NCBI GenBank assembly: GCA_017522255.1
Contig: JAFWZP010000115.1
Location: 1 to 37,730, forward strand
From: Bacteroidales bacterium
GTDB taxonomy: Bacteria; Bacteroidota; Bacteroidia; Bacteroidales; P3
Reading direction: 5' to 3'
Length of the DNA stretch: 37,730 nucleotides
In this document: one piece after another, positions 25,634-33,934 of the stretch
Numbering within the stretch: position 1 is the stretch's first letter
Layout of the letters: each line of letters begins with the position of its first letter
Notes under the pieces: model-generated
What the model saw: only the letters and a program-made list of their open reading frames with translations
Databases searched by the model: none
What the model was told of the DNA's origin: nothing
Program-made: the position numbers and the translations under genes

Positions 25634-26290
25634 ATGAAGAAGTTGAAACGTACAATATTGGCGATAGTTTTGTTTGTAGCATTATTAGCAATACTATGTG
25701 TGGTTGAGGATAAAGTCATTCCAAAGTCGAGTCATAAGTCGGATAAATTATCATCTGCCGAGGTTGCTATGCTTTGCAATGGTGATATAATACTTAGGAA
25801 AGGTTTTGGCTTTGTAAGCAACAAGATAGTGGAAATACTTGATGAGCCATATTCTTTGTCGCATTGTGGAATTGTGGTACTCGATGATGGGGAGCCTTAT
25901 GTTATACATTCGGTATCGTCTACTTTGTCGGACTACGATGGGGTGCAACGCTGTTCGTTAAATCGTTTTTTTGTTGATAGTAAACCAAATAGTATTGTAG
26001 TGGTACGCTATTTGGGTGCCGAAACAGATAATGGAGCACTTGTTACTACCGATGCTAAACGCTATTTGGAAGCCCAAGTACCTTTCGACAATAGTTTCGA
26101 CCTCACCGACAATGCCAAAATGTATTGCACTGAACTTGTGTGGAAAATACTCCTCGATAATTATTCTTGCGATATATATCCCGACCACTCATCGCATAAT
26201 ACTTTGGGTTTTGCTCCATTTATGGATACTACTCGTTTCAAGATAATAATAAACCATTGTGTATTTGATAGCTCAAGAATGGAACGCTGA
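25634..26290 (+). CDS. YiiX/YebB-like permuted NlpC/P60 (papain-fold) hydrolase
   Basis: 218 residues from ATG 25634. An N-terminal membrane anchor or signal (residues 7-25) is followed by the permuted papain-fold core: NGDIILRKG (residues 49-57), LSHCGIVV with His77, and the later nucleophile Cys165 in MYCTELVW with Glu167. This order (His first, Cys later) is the permuted LRAT/YiiX arrangement. Family members may cleave amide or ester bonds in lipids or cell-wall material; the substrate here is unknown. Single gene with a strong promoter match. Confidence 0.87.
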   Translation: MKKLKRTILAIVLFVALLAILCVVEDKVIPKSSHKSDKLSSAEVAMLCNGDIILRKGFGFVSNKIVEILDEPYSLSHCGIVVLDDGEPYVIHSVSSTLSDYDGVQRCSLNRFFVDSKPNSIVVVRYLGAETDNGALVTTDAKRYLEAQVPFDNSFDLTDNAKMYCTELVWKILLDNYSCDIYPDHSSHNTLGFAPFMDTTRFKIIINHCVFDSSRMER

Positions 26291-26460
26291 GTTTGGGTGT
26301 AGACAGTTCGTTGTTCAATGAAAAACAACCAATAATAAGCCTTTTTCTCATACTGGGGTTTCGTTTTCGCGACGGTATACTGTCAACGGCTTCACACCCG
26401 GGTGTGGCGGAGTTGATGGTATACTGTTATTTTAGGCAATTCCTAAAAATTGCCTGTAGT
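26291..26460. other. Intergenic region with short repeats
   Basis: Holds two copies of GGTATACTGT (about 26374 and 26419) flanking an imperfect hairpin centred on the palindrome CACACCCGGGTGTG (26394-26407), then a short hairpin related to the MITE-like termini. No gene seen. Confidence 0.55.
26434..26455. repeat. Short hairpin resembling MITE-like termini
   Basis: AGGCAATT (26434-26441) and AATTGCCT (26448-26455) flank CCTAAA. Compared with the element end at 18453 (AGGCAACTTCTAAAAATT), it differs at a few positions only. It may be a solo or collapsed terminus of the same element. Confidence 0.4.
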
Positions 26461-26795
26461 TTATTTTTTACGAAACTCTTTCTTAGCCTTGTGCCACACC
26501 ATTACAATTAATCCAAAACATACAGCAATACCAAAATCCAAAAGCAAACTGCGAAGTGTTATACCTTCTCCAATAATACCTTCAATTATTGTAGCAGATA
26601 CAAAAAGCGTTACCCCTGTAAGAATTTCGTAAAAAAAGCCATTATCGGCATATCCCGAGCCATTTTTGTTTTCAATAAAAGTTTCTACGATTCCCTTGCC
26701 CTCTTTTTTGCTTTTTTCCACGCATATAAAAAGGCTAAACATTCTGAAAATGCAACAGCGATTACAGCGGCTATAAAAATTTTACTCGTATCCAT
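26461..26795 (-). CDS. Small membrane protein in two frames joined at a possible -1 frameshift site
   Basis: Frame 1 starts at ATG 26795 (MDTSKIFIAAVIAVAFSECL...) and stops at 26685 after 36 codons. The overlapping -1 frame runs to the stop at 26461. The heptamer A AAA AAG lies at 26709-26703 on the minus strand, in the right phase relative to frame 1 (codons gcA AAA AAG). A -1 slip there continues as EGKGIVETFIENKNGSG... and gives a protein of about 111 residues with three hydrophobic segments: residues 4-25, then GFFYEILTGVTLFVSATII and SLLLDFGIAVCFGLIVMVW. Alternatively it is a mutated gene, a sequencing error in an A run, or two genes, the second starting at 26742. No family recognised. 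A TAATTTTG box lies at 26857-26850. Confidence 0.6.
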
Positions 26796-26849
26796 TATAT
26801 TTAGTTTTTAATATTATTTTTTATGTATATCAGTATTATTTTCGGTTTG

Positions 26850-26857
26850 CAAAATTA
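26850..26857 (-). promoter_or_regulatory. -7 box TAATTTTG for the small membrane gene
   Basis: Minus-strand TAnnTTTG about 55 nt before ATG 26795. It supports frame 1 as the translated start. No clear -33 TTG. Confidence 0.5.
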
Positions 26858-27228
26858 CAACTATTTTTACATAAGCAGACTACGATTGACATAAAATTCA
26901 ACGAAATTAATAATCACAGCAAATTACAGAGTGCGGTTTAGTGGGATGCGACTATGGGTCAAAGGAATCGTAAGTGCCGTATTTTTAGAATGTAAACCGA
27001 ATGTTTTCGACTATTAAGCGAGGTATATGTAATATATATATATATTATTTCGGTTATTTATGGTTGTTGGTGTGTGGCTTTAGGCTTAAACAATTTTTGC
27101 ATTACGATATTTGAAGACAATGACTCGTCAAAGACAACAAATGCTGAAGTTGTCTAAAAAATAAATGTCTTCTAAATACTTTTTTGCAATATTGATAGTT
27201 ATATTGCCGTAAAAGATAGCATATAGGT
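26858..27228. other. Divergent intergenic region before murD
   Basis: Holds the three-unit 22-nt array at 26930-26995. The rest is AT-rich. No clear promoter was found for murD; a T-rich TACTTTTTTGC stretch near 27177-27187 is an imperfect box. Confidence 0.5.
26930..26995 (-). repeat. 22-nt repeats, three units on the minus strand
   Basis: Read on the minus strand, units are 26995-26974 (TTAC-N11-ACGGCAC), 26973-26952 (TTACGA-N10-CCATAG) and 26951-26930 (TCGC...CCGCACT). The first two match units at 2999-3020 and 2977-2998 of the lattice near hsdR at their conserved ends, with the same length. Confidence 0.65.
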
Positions 27229-28629
27229 ATGTATAAGGAAGCAGAATTAAAAAAAATATTTGAAGGCAAACGTGTTATGATAGCCGGTTTTGGACGCGAA
27301 GGAAGGTCATCGTATAAACTTATTCGAAAACTATTTCCAACATCGTCGTCGGGTGTGGTATTGGCTGTTGCCGATAAGAATTTGAATGTAACCACCGACC
27401 AACTTTTGGCAAATGATACAGGCTTGTCGATATTTGTCGGCGACGATTATCTTGCACACTCTGCCGAATACGATATTATATTAAAGTCGCCGGGAATACC
27501 AACTTTTGATTTCGAGAATATAGTACCTCTTTCAAAAGTATCGTCGCAAACCGATGTGTTTTTGCAAATATATGGTTCTCAAACCGTGGCTGTAACCGGT
27601 ACTAAAGGCAAAAGCACTACTACTAATCTTATTTATTCGGTGCTTAAATCTTATAAACCAAATACTATCATGGCTGGAAATATGGGTTTACCTTTGTTTG
27701 ATATAATAGACCAAATAAGTAACGATACCGCGATAGTGTTGGAATTGTCGTCGCACCAATTGGAAAATATTCACCGAGGTCCCTATATAGGTATAGTGCT
27801 TAATTTGTTTCAAGAGCATTTGGATCATTATCATTCATACCTCGACTACAAGATGGCAAAACTGAATATAGCTTTGTGCCAAAGCCCAAGCGATGTCTTT
27901 ATTTATTGTGTCGACAACGATGAACTTTCTTTATTGGTAGCCCAAAGCGATATAAAAAGCATAAAGTTAAGTTATTCGATGCATAAGCAGGTAGAAAAGG
28001 GTTGCTACTGTGATGGATATCATTTTAGAATGATGCCTGGCGATAATATTATATACGACATTTATAGCCAACGATATGTAAAGGGTATGCACAACCTCAG
28101 CAACTGTATGGCTGTATTTATGGTGGGGCATTGCTTTGGTATACCCGACAGCGTGATAGCCCAAGCTATTGCCGATTTTAAAGGTTTGGAACATAGGCTG
28201 GAATATGTAGCAGAAAAGTTCGGTATAACTTTTTATAACGATAGTATATCCACTATACCTGAAGCCACTATAGCGGCAGTGGAAGCACTCAAAGATGTGG
28301 ACACATTGATACTTGGTGGTTTCGATAGAGGTATAGATTATACCAAACTTGTTCATTTTATTGACAAATCGAATATTAGAAATATAGCATTTGTGGGCGA
28401 AGCCGGTAGTAGAATGCATAATATGCTAATAGAAGCAGATGTATTGCAAGGCAGAAACTATATACTCTCCAATTCGTATTGCGATATTGTGCAGTGGTGT
28501 TATGCCAATACCGGAGAAGGAAAGATATGCTTGCTTTCGCCGGCAGCTTCGAGTTACGATATGTTTAAAAACTTTGAAGAGCGAGGTTGTGTGTTTAAAG
28601 ATTTGGTATTGACAAACGGCAAATATTAG
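27229..28629 (+). CDS. murD: UDP-N-acetylmuramoyl-L-alanine--D-glutamate ligase
   Basis: Adds D-glutamate to UDP-MurNAc-L-Ala in cytoplasmic peptidoglycan precursor synthesis. 466 residues, family length. N-terminal nucleotide-fold strand VMIAGFGREGRSS (residues 16-28), ILKSPGIP, the ATP-binding VTGTKGKSTTT (residues 123-132), ELSSHQLE, LNLFQEHLDHYHS, then C-terminal ligase domain with FYNDSISTIPEAT and LLSPAASSYDMFKNFEERG. The last two are typical of MurD. It is not in a visible division/cell wall cluster, which is where murD usually sits, so a second ligase elsewhere in the genome is possible. Confidence 0.93.
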   Translation: MYKEAELKKIFEGKRVMIAGFGREGRSSYKLIRKLFPTSSSGVVLAVADKNLNVTTDQLLANDTGLSIFVGDDYLAHSAEYDIILKSPGIPTFDFENIVPLSKVSSQTDVFLQIYGSQTVAVTGTKGKSTTTNLIYSVLKSYKPNTIMAGNMGLPLFDIIDQISNDTAIVLELSSHQLENIHRGPYIGIVLNLFQEHLDHYHSYLDYKMAKLNIALCQSPSDVFIYCVDNDELSLLVAQSDIKSIKLSYSMHKQVEKGCYCDGYHFRMMPGDNIIYDIYSQRYVKGMHNLSNCMAVFMVGHCFGIPDSVIAQAIADFKGLEHRLEYVAEKFGITFYNDSISTIPEATIAAVEALKDVDTLILGGFDRGIDYTKLVHFIDKSNIRNIAFVGEAGSRMHNMLIEADVLQGRNYILSNSYCDIVQWCYANTGEGKICLLSPAASSYDMFKNFEERGCVFKDLVLTNGKY

Positions 28630-28649
28630 TGGTAGCATATATTTAAATG

Positions 28650-28688
28650 CTATCGCGAAACTATGGTATGGTTTGCGATAGTGTTTTT
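28650..28688 (+). terminator. Terminator of murD
   Basis: Stem CTATCGC-GAA (28650-28659) with TTGCGATAG (28673-28681), one G-U pair, then TGTTTTTGTT. Begins about 20 nt after the murD stop. Confidence 0.75.
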
Positions 28689-28781
28689 GTTCTATTTACT
28701 TTTCGATTTCCAAAGACAAAATTCACCGCAACGGATAAAGTATTTGATAATATTGACTGGAGGGTGTATTTAGAAAAACAA

Positions 28782-28812
28782 AAAACGGTTGAATAAAATA
28801 TCCAACCGTTTT
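28782..28812 (-). terminator. Terminator of the ferredoxin gene
   Basis: AAAACGGTTG (28782-28791) pairs perfectly with CAACCGTTTT (28803-28812) around an 11-nt loop. On the minus strand it is followed by a T-rich run. It lies 25 nt after the ferredoxin stop. Confidence 0.88.
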
Positions 28813-28836
28813 CTCTAATCTTGATTTTCTTTTTAA

Positions 28837-29004
28837 TTATGCAGGGTTGATAGCTCCAACAGGGCATACGTCAGCACAAGTTCCACAATCAACACATTTG
28901 TCAGCGTCTATGCAATAGATGTCGCCTTCAGAGATAGCTCCTACAGGACATTCGTTGATGCATGTTCCACAAGCTGCACAATCGTCACTAATTTTATAAG
29001 CCAT
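28837..29004 (-). CDS. 2[4Fe-4S] ferredoxin
   Basis: A 55-residue clostridial-type ferredoxin, a cytoplasmic low-potential electron carrier typical of anaerobes. Two complete cluster motifs C-x2-C-x2-C-x3-C-P are present: C9, C12, C15, C19-P20, and C37, C40, C43, C47-P48. The two halves show the usual internal duplication (PVGAIS and PVGAIN). ATG is at 29004. It is a single gene with its own promoter (29039-29068) and terminator. Redox partners are not encoded nearby. Confidence 0.95.
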   Translation of the reverse strand: MAYKISDDCAACGTCINECPVGAISEGDIYCIDADKCVDCGTCADVCPVGAINPA

Positions 29005-29038
29005 TTTTTTAATGTTTTTAGGGTTAATAATCAGTTTG

Positions 29039-29068
29039 CAAAGATAGTCATTTTATTGTTAATGGCAA
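29039..29068 (-). promoter_or_regulatory. Promoter of the ferredoxin gene
   Basis: Minus strand TTG (29068-29066), 19-nt spacer, TATCTTTG (29046-29039), about 35 nt before the start. Confidence 0.75.
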
Positions 29069-29208
29069 TGCTTTTGAGCCATATTTTTTTTAAACAGTTA
29101 TAATGGGTTATCATGCAGATGTTTATATTTTGTGCAAAAAGCAAATATAGCATAGATATAGATGTTTTTTGTATAAAAATCAGTATAAAAAAATCATTTT
29201 TGCACTAA

Positions 29209-30198
29209 TTACTTCAAGTTTTTGAGTAGTTCGCCCATTACTCTTCGTGCCGATAATCCTTCGTATAGTATCTTATACGTAGCTTCTACAATTGGCATAC
29301 TTATACCCAATTTTTCTCTTATCTTTTCTATACATTTGGTGGCATAGTATCCTTCGGCAATCATCTTCATTTCCAATTGTGCTCCTTTTACCGAATAGCC
29401 AAAACCTATCATTGCACCAAAAGTGCGATTGCGGCTGTGTTGAGAGTAGGCTGTTACCAGCAAATCGCCCAAATAGGGGAAACGTTCTAGTTGTCGGTAG
29501 TCCATAGGGTGTAGCTCGTTGATAAAAATATCCATTTCCTGCATGGCATTGGATATAAGTACAGCAAATAGATTGTCGCCATAACCCAAACCTTTGCATA
29601 TACCTGCTGCAAGGGCATATATGTTTTTGAGTACTGCAGCATATTCTATGCCATGTATGTCGTCCGAAACCACGGTTTTTACGTATCGACACTGTATAAA
29701 TTCAGCTACATAGTCAGCTAATTGGCTGTTTTGAGATGCCACGGTGAGGTATGTAAGCTTTTGTTGTGCCGTTTCTTCGGCATGTGATGGACCACTTATT
29801 ATTGAAATGCGATTGTAATCGATATTAAATTTGTCGTGAAAATAATCGGCTACTATCTGGTTGGTTTGTAGCACTACGCCTTTTATGGCTGAATGTATGT
29901 TTTTGCCCTCTAACATTTCGGGTGTAATGTTTTGTAATGAGTCGTCCAAAAATGCCGATGGCACCACAAACAAGAGATCGTCAGATTTTTTTATAATTTC
30001 GCTTATATCGTTCGAAAAATTTATTTGGTTTGTATCAAAATATATTTCGCTTAGGTATGTAGGATTGTGTCCGGTCTCTTTTATTCCTTCTATTATATCG
30101 GGTTCGCGAATCCACCAATTTATTGTGGTGTTGGGGTGTTCCAAAACGATTTTAGCCACAGCCGTAGCCCAACTTCCACTTCCAAATACTCCTATCAT
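29209..30198 (-). CDS. gpsA: NAD(P)H-dependent glycerol-3-phosphate dehydrogenase
   Basis: Reduces dihydroxyacetone phosphate to sn-glycerol 3-phosphate for phospholipid synthesis. 329 residues, family length. The Rossmann dinucleotide motif GVFGSGSWATA begins at residue 3; FVVPSAFL, IISGPSHAEE and the catalytic-lysine region EYAAVLKNIYALAAGI follow. The C-terminal helical domain has LGDLLVTAYSQHSRN, which is diagnostic. Short leader from a promoter at 30261-30291. Confidence 0.95.
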   Translation of the reverse strand: MIGVFGSGSWATAVAKIVLEHPNTTINWWIREPDIIEGIKETGHNPTYLSEIYFDTNQINFSNDISEIIKKSDDLLFVVPSAFLDDSLQNITPEMLEGKNIHSAIKGVVLQTNQIVADYFHDKFNIDYNRISIISGPSHAEETAQQKLTYLTVASQNSQLADYVAEFIQCRYVKTVVSDDIHGIEYAAVLKNIYALAAGICKGLGYGDNLFAVLISNAMQEMDIFINELHPMDYRQLERFPYLGDLLVTAYSQHSRNRTFGAMIGFGYSVKGAQLEMKMIAEGYYATKCIEKIREKLGISMPIVEATYKILYEGLSARRVMGELLKNLK

Positions 30199-30260
30199 TG
30201 TTATCTTATTTTACTTTATTATAGATGTTTCGGAGAAATAGTTGTCTCCAAAGATATTTG

Positions 30261-30291
30261 CAAAGGTACATTATTTTTTTTATAATAACAA
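30261..30291 (-). promoter_or_regulatory. Promoter of gpsA
   Basis: Minus strand TTG (30291-30289), 20-nt spacer, TACCTTTG (30268-30261), about 63 nt before the start codon. Confidence 0.72.
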
Positions 30292-30374
30292 TATATTATA
30301 TCAAAAAAACATAGAAGTATAATAAACCAAAGTATTTACTGCTTGTTTAGATAGCAAATTTAAAAACAAAAACT

Positions 30375-30788
30375 ATGAAAAATATATTATTGATAAGTGT
30401 TGTTGTAGCCATCATGTTGATGGGTGCTTGCAAACGTGAAACTAATGTTGTTCCTTTTAAAGGAGATTATTCTGTAAAGATGGATTTGTCCTATCTCGAT
30501 AGTTCATCGGCGTATATGCAGATGTATGTATTGTTGGCAGCTATGGTTGATTCTGCCAATAGTGGCGACCTTATTCCTTATAAGATTTCGTTTAGTGATA
30601 CAGCATTGAAAAGTTATTATTCCGACAATCAAACGTTTTCTTATTCCTATACGTATAAGCAGATGGATAAAAACTATTATCAATTGGTGTTGGACCAAAA
30701 GGATACAGTTGACTTGGAATTGCGAGATACTGCTATGATGATGATTTTTCCCGATGATATGGCTTTTTTGCTTACGAAGACCAAATGA
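30375..30788 (+). CDS. Small predicted lipoprotein
   Basis: 137 residues. MKNILLISVVVAIMLMGAC is a lipoprotein signal with lipobox LMGAC (Cys19), followed by a charged linker and a domain rich in Ser, Tyr and Asp (YSVKMDLSYLDSSSAYMQMY; FSYSYTYKQMDKNYYQLVL), probably beta-structured. No family recognised. It is alone on the plus strand between gpsA and rpsA. No convincing TAnnTTTG box was found upstream. Confidence 0.72.
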   Translation: MKNILLISVVVAIMLMGACKRETNVVPFKGDYSVKMDLSYLDSSSAYMQMYVLLAAMVDSANSGDLIPYKISFSDTALKSYYSDNQTFSYSYTYKQMDKNYYQLVLDQKDTVDLELRDTAMMMIFPDDMAFLLTKTK

Positions 30789-30791
30789 AAA

Positions 30792-30817
30792 AAAGCTGCT
30801 CCGAAAGGAACAGCTTT
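30792..30817 (-). terminator. Terminator of rpsA
   Basis: Arms 30792-30802 and 30807-30817 pair with one mismatch around a GAAA/TTTC loop. The T tract lies on the minus-strand side, so it serves rpsA; it may also stop the convergent lipoprotein gene ending at 30788. Confidence 0.8.
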
Positions 30818-30843
30818 AATTAACATTTAAGCTATGAAAAGAA

Positions 30844-32643
30844 TTATTCTTTGTTATTTTTTTCCATTTCTTCTTTCAAGTTAGCCAAAGCGTCAATGTC
30901 GCCTAAAGTGGTTTTTTCCAAACTGTCAGCTAATTTCTTAACAGCTTTCTTTGCATTCTTTTCTTTTTTGTTTTCTGCATCTTCGTTAGCTGCTTTTTCG
31001 TCGGCTATCAAATCTTGGAAAATACGGCTGTGCGAAACGATGATTTTCTTGTTTTCTTTAGAAAATTCGATAACTTTGAAATCTAAAGTTTCGTCCATGC
31101 GAGCTTTAGTTTTGTCTTCTTTTTCTAAGTGGCGAGTAGGTGCAAATCCTTCAACACCATAAGGCAAAGCTACAACGGCACCTTTGTCGGAAATGTTAGT
31201 GATAGTACCTTTGTGGATAGAATTTAAAGTGAATATTGATTCAAATACATCCCAAGGATTTTCTTCCAATTGTTTGTGACCTAAGCTCAAACGACGGTTT
31301 TCAACATCTACTTCCAATACAACAACTTCGATTTTGTCGCCAATTTTTGTAAATTCGGCAGGATGTTTGATTTTCTTAGACCAAGAAAGGTCAGAGATGT
31401 GGATTAATCCGTCAACACCTTCTTCTAATTCTACAAATATACCAAAGTTAGTAAAGTTGCGAACTACAGCTTCGTGTTTAGAGTTTACAGGGTATTTGTT
31501 TACTATAGACAACCATGGATCGGGTATCAATTGTTTTATACCCAACGACATTTTGCGTTCTTCGCGGTCAAGAGTCAATACTACAGCTTCTACTTCATCG
31601 CCGATGTTCATGAAGTCTTGTGCCGAACGTAGATGTTGAGACCACGACATTTCAGATACGTGAATCAAACCTTCTACTCCGGGAACTACTTCGATGAAAG
31701 CACCATAGTCTGCTATAACAACTACTTTACCTTTTATGTGATCACCTACTTGTAGGTTGGCATCCAATGCATCCCATGGATGTGGCATCAATTGTTTTAA
31801 ACCTAATGCTATGCGACGTTTTGTTTCGTCGAAGTCAAGGATAACAACATTGATTTTTTCGTCCAAATGAACGATTTCTTCAGGATGGTTGATGCGACCC
31901 CACGAAAGATCGGTAATGTGGATAAGACCGTCAACACCACCCAAGTCGATGAATACACCGTAAGAGGTAATGTTTTTAACGATACCTTCCAAAACTTGAC
32001 CTTTTTCGAGTTTAGCGATAATTTCGGCTTTTTGTGCTTCAATTTCGTCTTCGATAAGGGCTTTGTGCGAAACAACAACGTTTTTATATTCGTGGTTGAT
32101 TTTTACAACTTTGAATTCCATGTTCTTGTCTACAAATACATCGTAGTCGCGAATAGGTTTAACATCGATTTGCGAACCGGGTAAAAATGCTTCGATGTTG
32201 TCGAATACGTTAACGATAAGACCGCCTTTAGTACGGCATTTAACATATCCGGTGATAATTTCTTGTGTTTCGTATGCTTCATTAACACGTTCCCAAGATT
32301 TTAAGATACGAGCTTTCTTGTGTGATAACAAAAGTTGTCCGTTTGAATCTTCTTGGCTTTCAACGTAAACTTCGATTTTGTCGCCGGCTTTCAATTCGGG
32401 GTTGTATTTCAATTCAGATGCAGGTATAATACCATCTGATTTGAATCCGATGTTTACCACCACTTCTCTATCGCTGATAGAAACGATAGTGCCTTCGATA
32501 ATATCTTGTTCGGTAATTTGATTGAAAGTTTTTGCGTAAGCTTCGTCTAATTTGGATTGTTCAGCTTCCGAATACACATTTGTTTTTTTTCCTATCGAAT
32601 TCCAATCGAAATCTTCTAGGGGTTTGATGTTTTTTAAATCCAT
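30844..32643 (-). CDS. rpsA: 30S ribosomal protein S1
   Basis: An RNA-binding protein of the small subunit that helps bring mRNA to the ribosome; in Bacteroidota it is important because Shine-Dalgarno sites are scarce. 599 residues with six S1 (OB-fold) domains, recognisable by GTIVSISDREVVVNIGFKSDG, GYVKCRTKGGLIVNV, GIVKNITSYGVFIDLGG, GKVVVIADYGAFIEV, AVVRNFTNFGIFVEL and GTITNISDKGAVVAL. The tail is lysine/glutamate rich. A -7 box (TAACTTTG) lies at 32770-32763, giving a leader of about 110 nt. Confidence 0.96.
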   Translation of the reverse strand: MDLKNIKPLEDFDWNSIGKKTNVYSEAEQSKLDEAYAKTFNQITEQDIIEGTIVSISDREVVVNIGFKSDGIIPASELKYNPELKAGDKIEVYVESQEDSNGQLLLSHKKARILKSWERVNEAYETQEIITGYVKCRTKGGLIVNVFDNIEAFLPGSQIDVKPIRDYDVFVDKNMEFKVVKINHEYKNVVVSHKALIEDEIEAQKAEIIAKLEKGQVLEGIVKNITSYGVFIDLGGVDGLIHITDLSWGRINHPEEIVHLDEKINVVILDFDETKRRIALGLKQLMPHPWDALDANLQVGDHIKGKVVVIADYGAFIEVVPGVEGLIHVSEMSWSQHLRSAQDFMNIGDEVEAVVLTLDREERKMSLGIKQLIPDPWLSIVNKYPVNSKHEAVVRNFTNFGIFVELEEGVDGLIHISDLSWSKKIKHPAEFTKIGDKIEVVVLEVDVENRRLSLGHKQLEENPWDVFESIFTLNSIHKGTITNISDKGAVVALPYGVEGFAPTRHLEKEDKTKARMDETLDFKVIEFSKENKKIIVSHSRIFQDLIADEKAANEDAENKKEKNAKKAVKKLADSLEKTTLGDIDALANLKEEMEKNNKE

Positions 32644-33080
32644 CAGTTTGTTTGGTTTTTTTTAATAACTGCTTACTCAGTTGGGTTTGACTTATGTTTA
32701 TTCAAATAATGTATTTAATTATCAAATTATTAGTAAGAATAACCGTAATCAAATACAGTTTGCAAAGTTACGACTTTTTTTTGATATATAAAATTAATGA
32801 TGAAAATATTTTTTTTCGAGGTTTTTATCTGTTATTTGAAAGGCTAAAAAAACAAGGGGGCGGGGTATTATAAATAGAGGGGAAGGGTTGTTATGGATGG
32901 TTGCCCCCTTGAAATAACATTAGAGAATTTCTGAAAAAAGTAATTTACTATGGTTGAAGAAATACTTCATTCTATCTATCTAATTCTTGTTAATTAAAAA
33001 GGAAAGGGAAACTTTTATTTGTACTTATTTATTTGGTTATGTTCTTTGTTATGTTTCCCATATTCCTTTTTTTTAGCACA
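32644..33080. other. Intergenic region between rpsA and the TetR gene
   Basis: Holds the rpsA upstream region and -7 box, then a G-rich stretch flanked by the inverted repeat CAAGGGGGC (32853-32861) and GCCCCCTTG (32903-32911) with 41 nt between. The rest is AT-rich. No gene is supported. Confidence 0.5.
32763..32770 (-). promoter_or_regulatory. -7 box TAACTTTG of rpsA
   Basis: Minus-strand TAnnTTTG, about 120 nt before the start codon. The -33 region is only T-rich. Confidence 0.55.
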
Positions 33081-33701
33081 TTATGTTATGTTATCATCAT
33101 ATTCTTTAATCTTTTTCTCGGATAGCAAACCTCTTAAAAATATACGCATAAGTTCTGTAAATATTTCCGAGCGTAAATATACACTGTCATTAGAACCATA
33201 ATTGCGATTAATTGGCGTGATTCGATTTTTTATCATTTCTTGTATTATAACGGCTACTATTTCGGGATTAATACTTGATAGTATATCTCCGTTTCGCTGA
33301 CCTTCTTTTATTTGCTCAACCAGTCTCGCCATTCTTTTTTGTTCCGACGATTTGAGACATTCTTCATAAATATCCGGAAAGTATTTGTTCAAATCGTTGA
33401 GAGTTTGTTCCATCAGCATAAGTTCGCCGGTGGAGTGCGACTCCATAAACTCTCGTATATTGTTGATACATCTTTCGTTTTTTTGGATATTAAGTTCGTC
33501 TTCATGCTCTACGTTAGTAACAATGCGTTTTATACACTCGCGGTATAAGCCCTTTTTGCTACCAAATATTTTGTATATGGTGCGTTTGCTTACAAATAAC
33601 ATTTGCGACAATGTATCTAGATTGGTCTTCAAAAATCCTTCTCGCAAAAACATAGCTGTAGCTTCGTTGAGTATTTTATTTCGTGTTTCGTCGCTTGGCA
33701 T
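33081..33701 (-). CDS. TetR/AcrR family transcriptional regulator
   Basis: 206 residues. The N-terminal DNA-binding domain (about 6-55) has the typical order: TRNKILNEATAMFLREGF, then the helix-turn-helix NLDTLSQMLFVSKRTIYKIF with GSKKGLYRECI after it. The C-terminal helical ligand domain is divergent, as usual, so the effector is unknown. It is followed by no co-oriented gene within the unit, and no efflux or other typical target gene lies next to it. A TACTTTTG box at 33736-33729 suggests its own promoter. Confidence 0.9.
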   Translation of the reverse strand: MPSDETRNKILNEATAMFLREGFLKTNLDTLSQMLFVSKRTIYKIFGSKKGLYRECIKRIVTNVEHEDELNIQKNERCINNIREFMESHSTGELMLMEQTLNDLNKYFPDIYEECLKSSEQKRMARLVEQIKEGQRNGDILSSINPEIVAVIIQEMIKNRITPINRNYGSNDSVYLRSEIFTELMRIFLRGLLSEKKIKEYDDNIT

Positions 33702-33728
33702 ATTATTTTATCTTTTAAATTGATGATG

Positions 33729-33736
33729 CAAAAGTA
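33729..33736 (-). promoter_or_regulatory. -7 box TACTTTTG of the TetR gene
   Basis: Minus-strand TAnnTTTG 28 nt before the start codon; no clear -33 element. Confidence 0.5.
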
Positions 33737-33934
33737 TAACAAAAACTTGAAAAACTTGGTGCGTTTACATGGTTAAAAAATATTAATTTGCAAATGCTTG
33801 AATTTTATTGCTCTATGGTTGTCGTGAGATGAATTGATAAATGTAGGGAACTTTATATTTGATATAAGTTTCCATATTTCTCTTGGTTTTTTCCGGTATT
33901 TCCAAGGTGTATTTGTGTAATTTATAAGGGATAC

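Noticed and set aside
26293-26511. 72-codon frame downstream of the YiiX-like gene
   Set aside because: Crosses the repeats at 26372-26455 and overlaps the opposite-strand membrane gene; no supporting signal.
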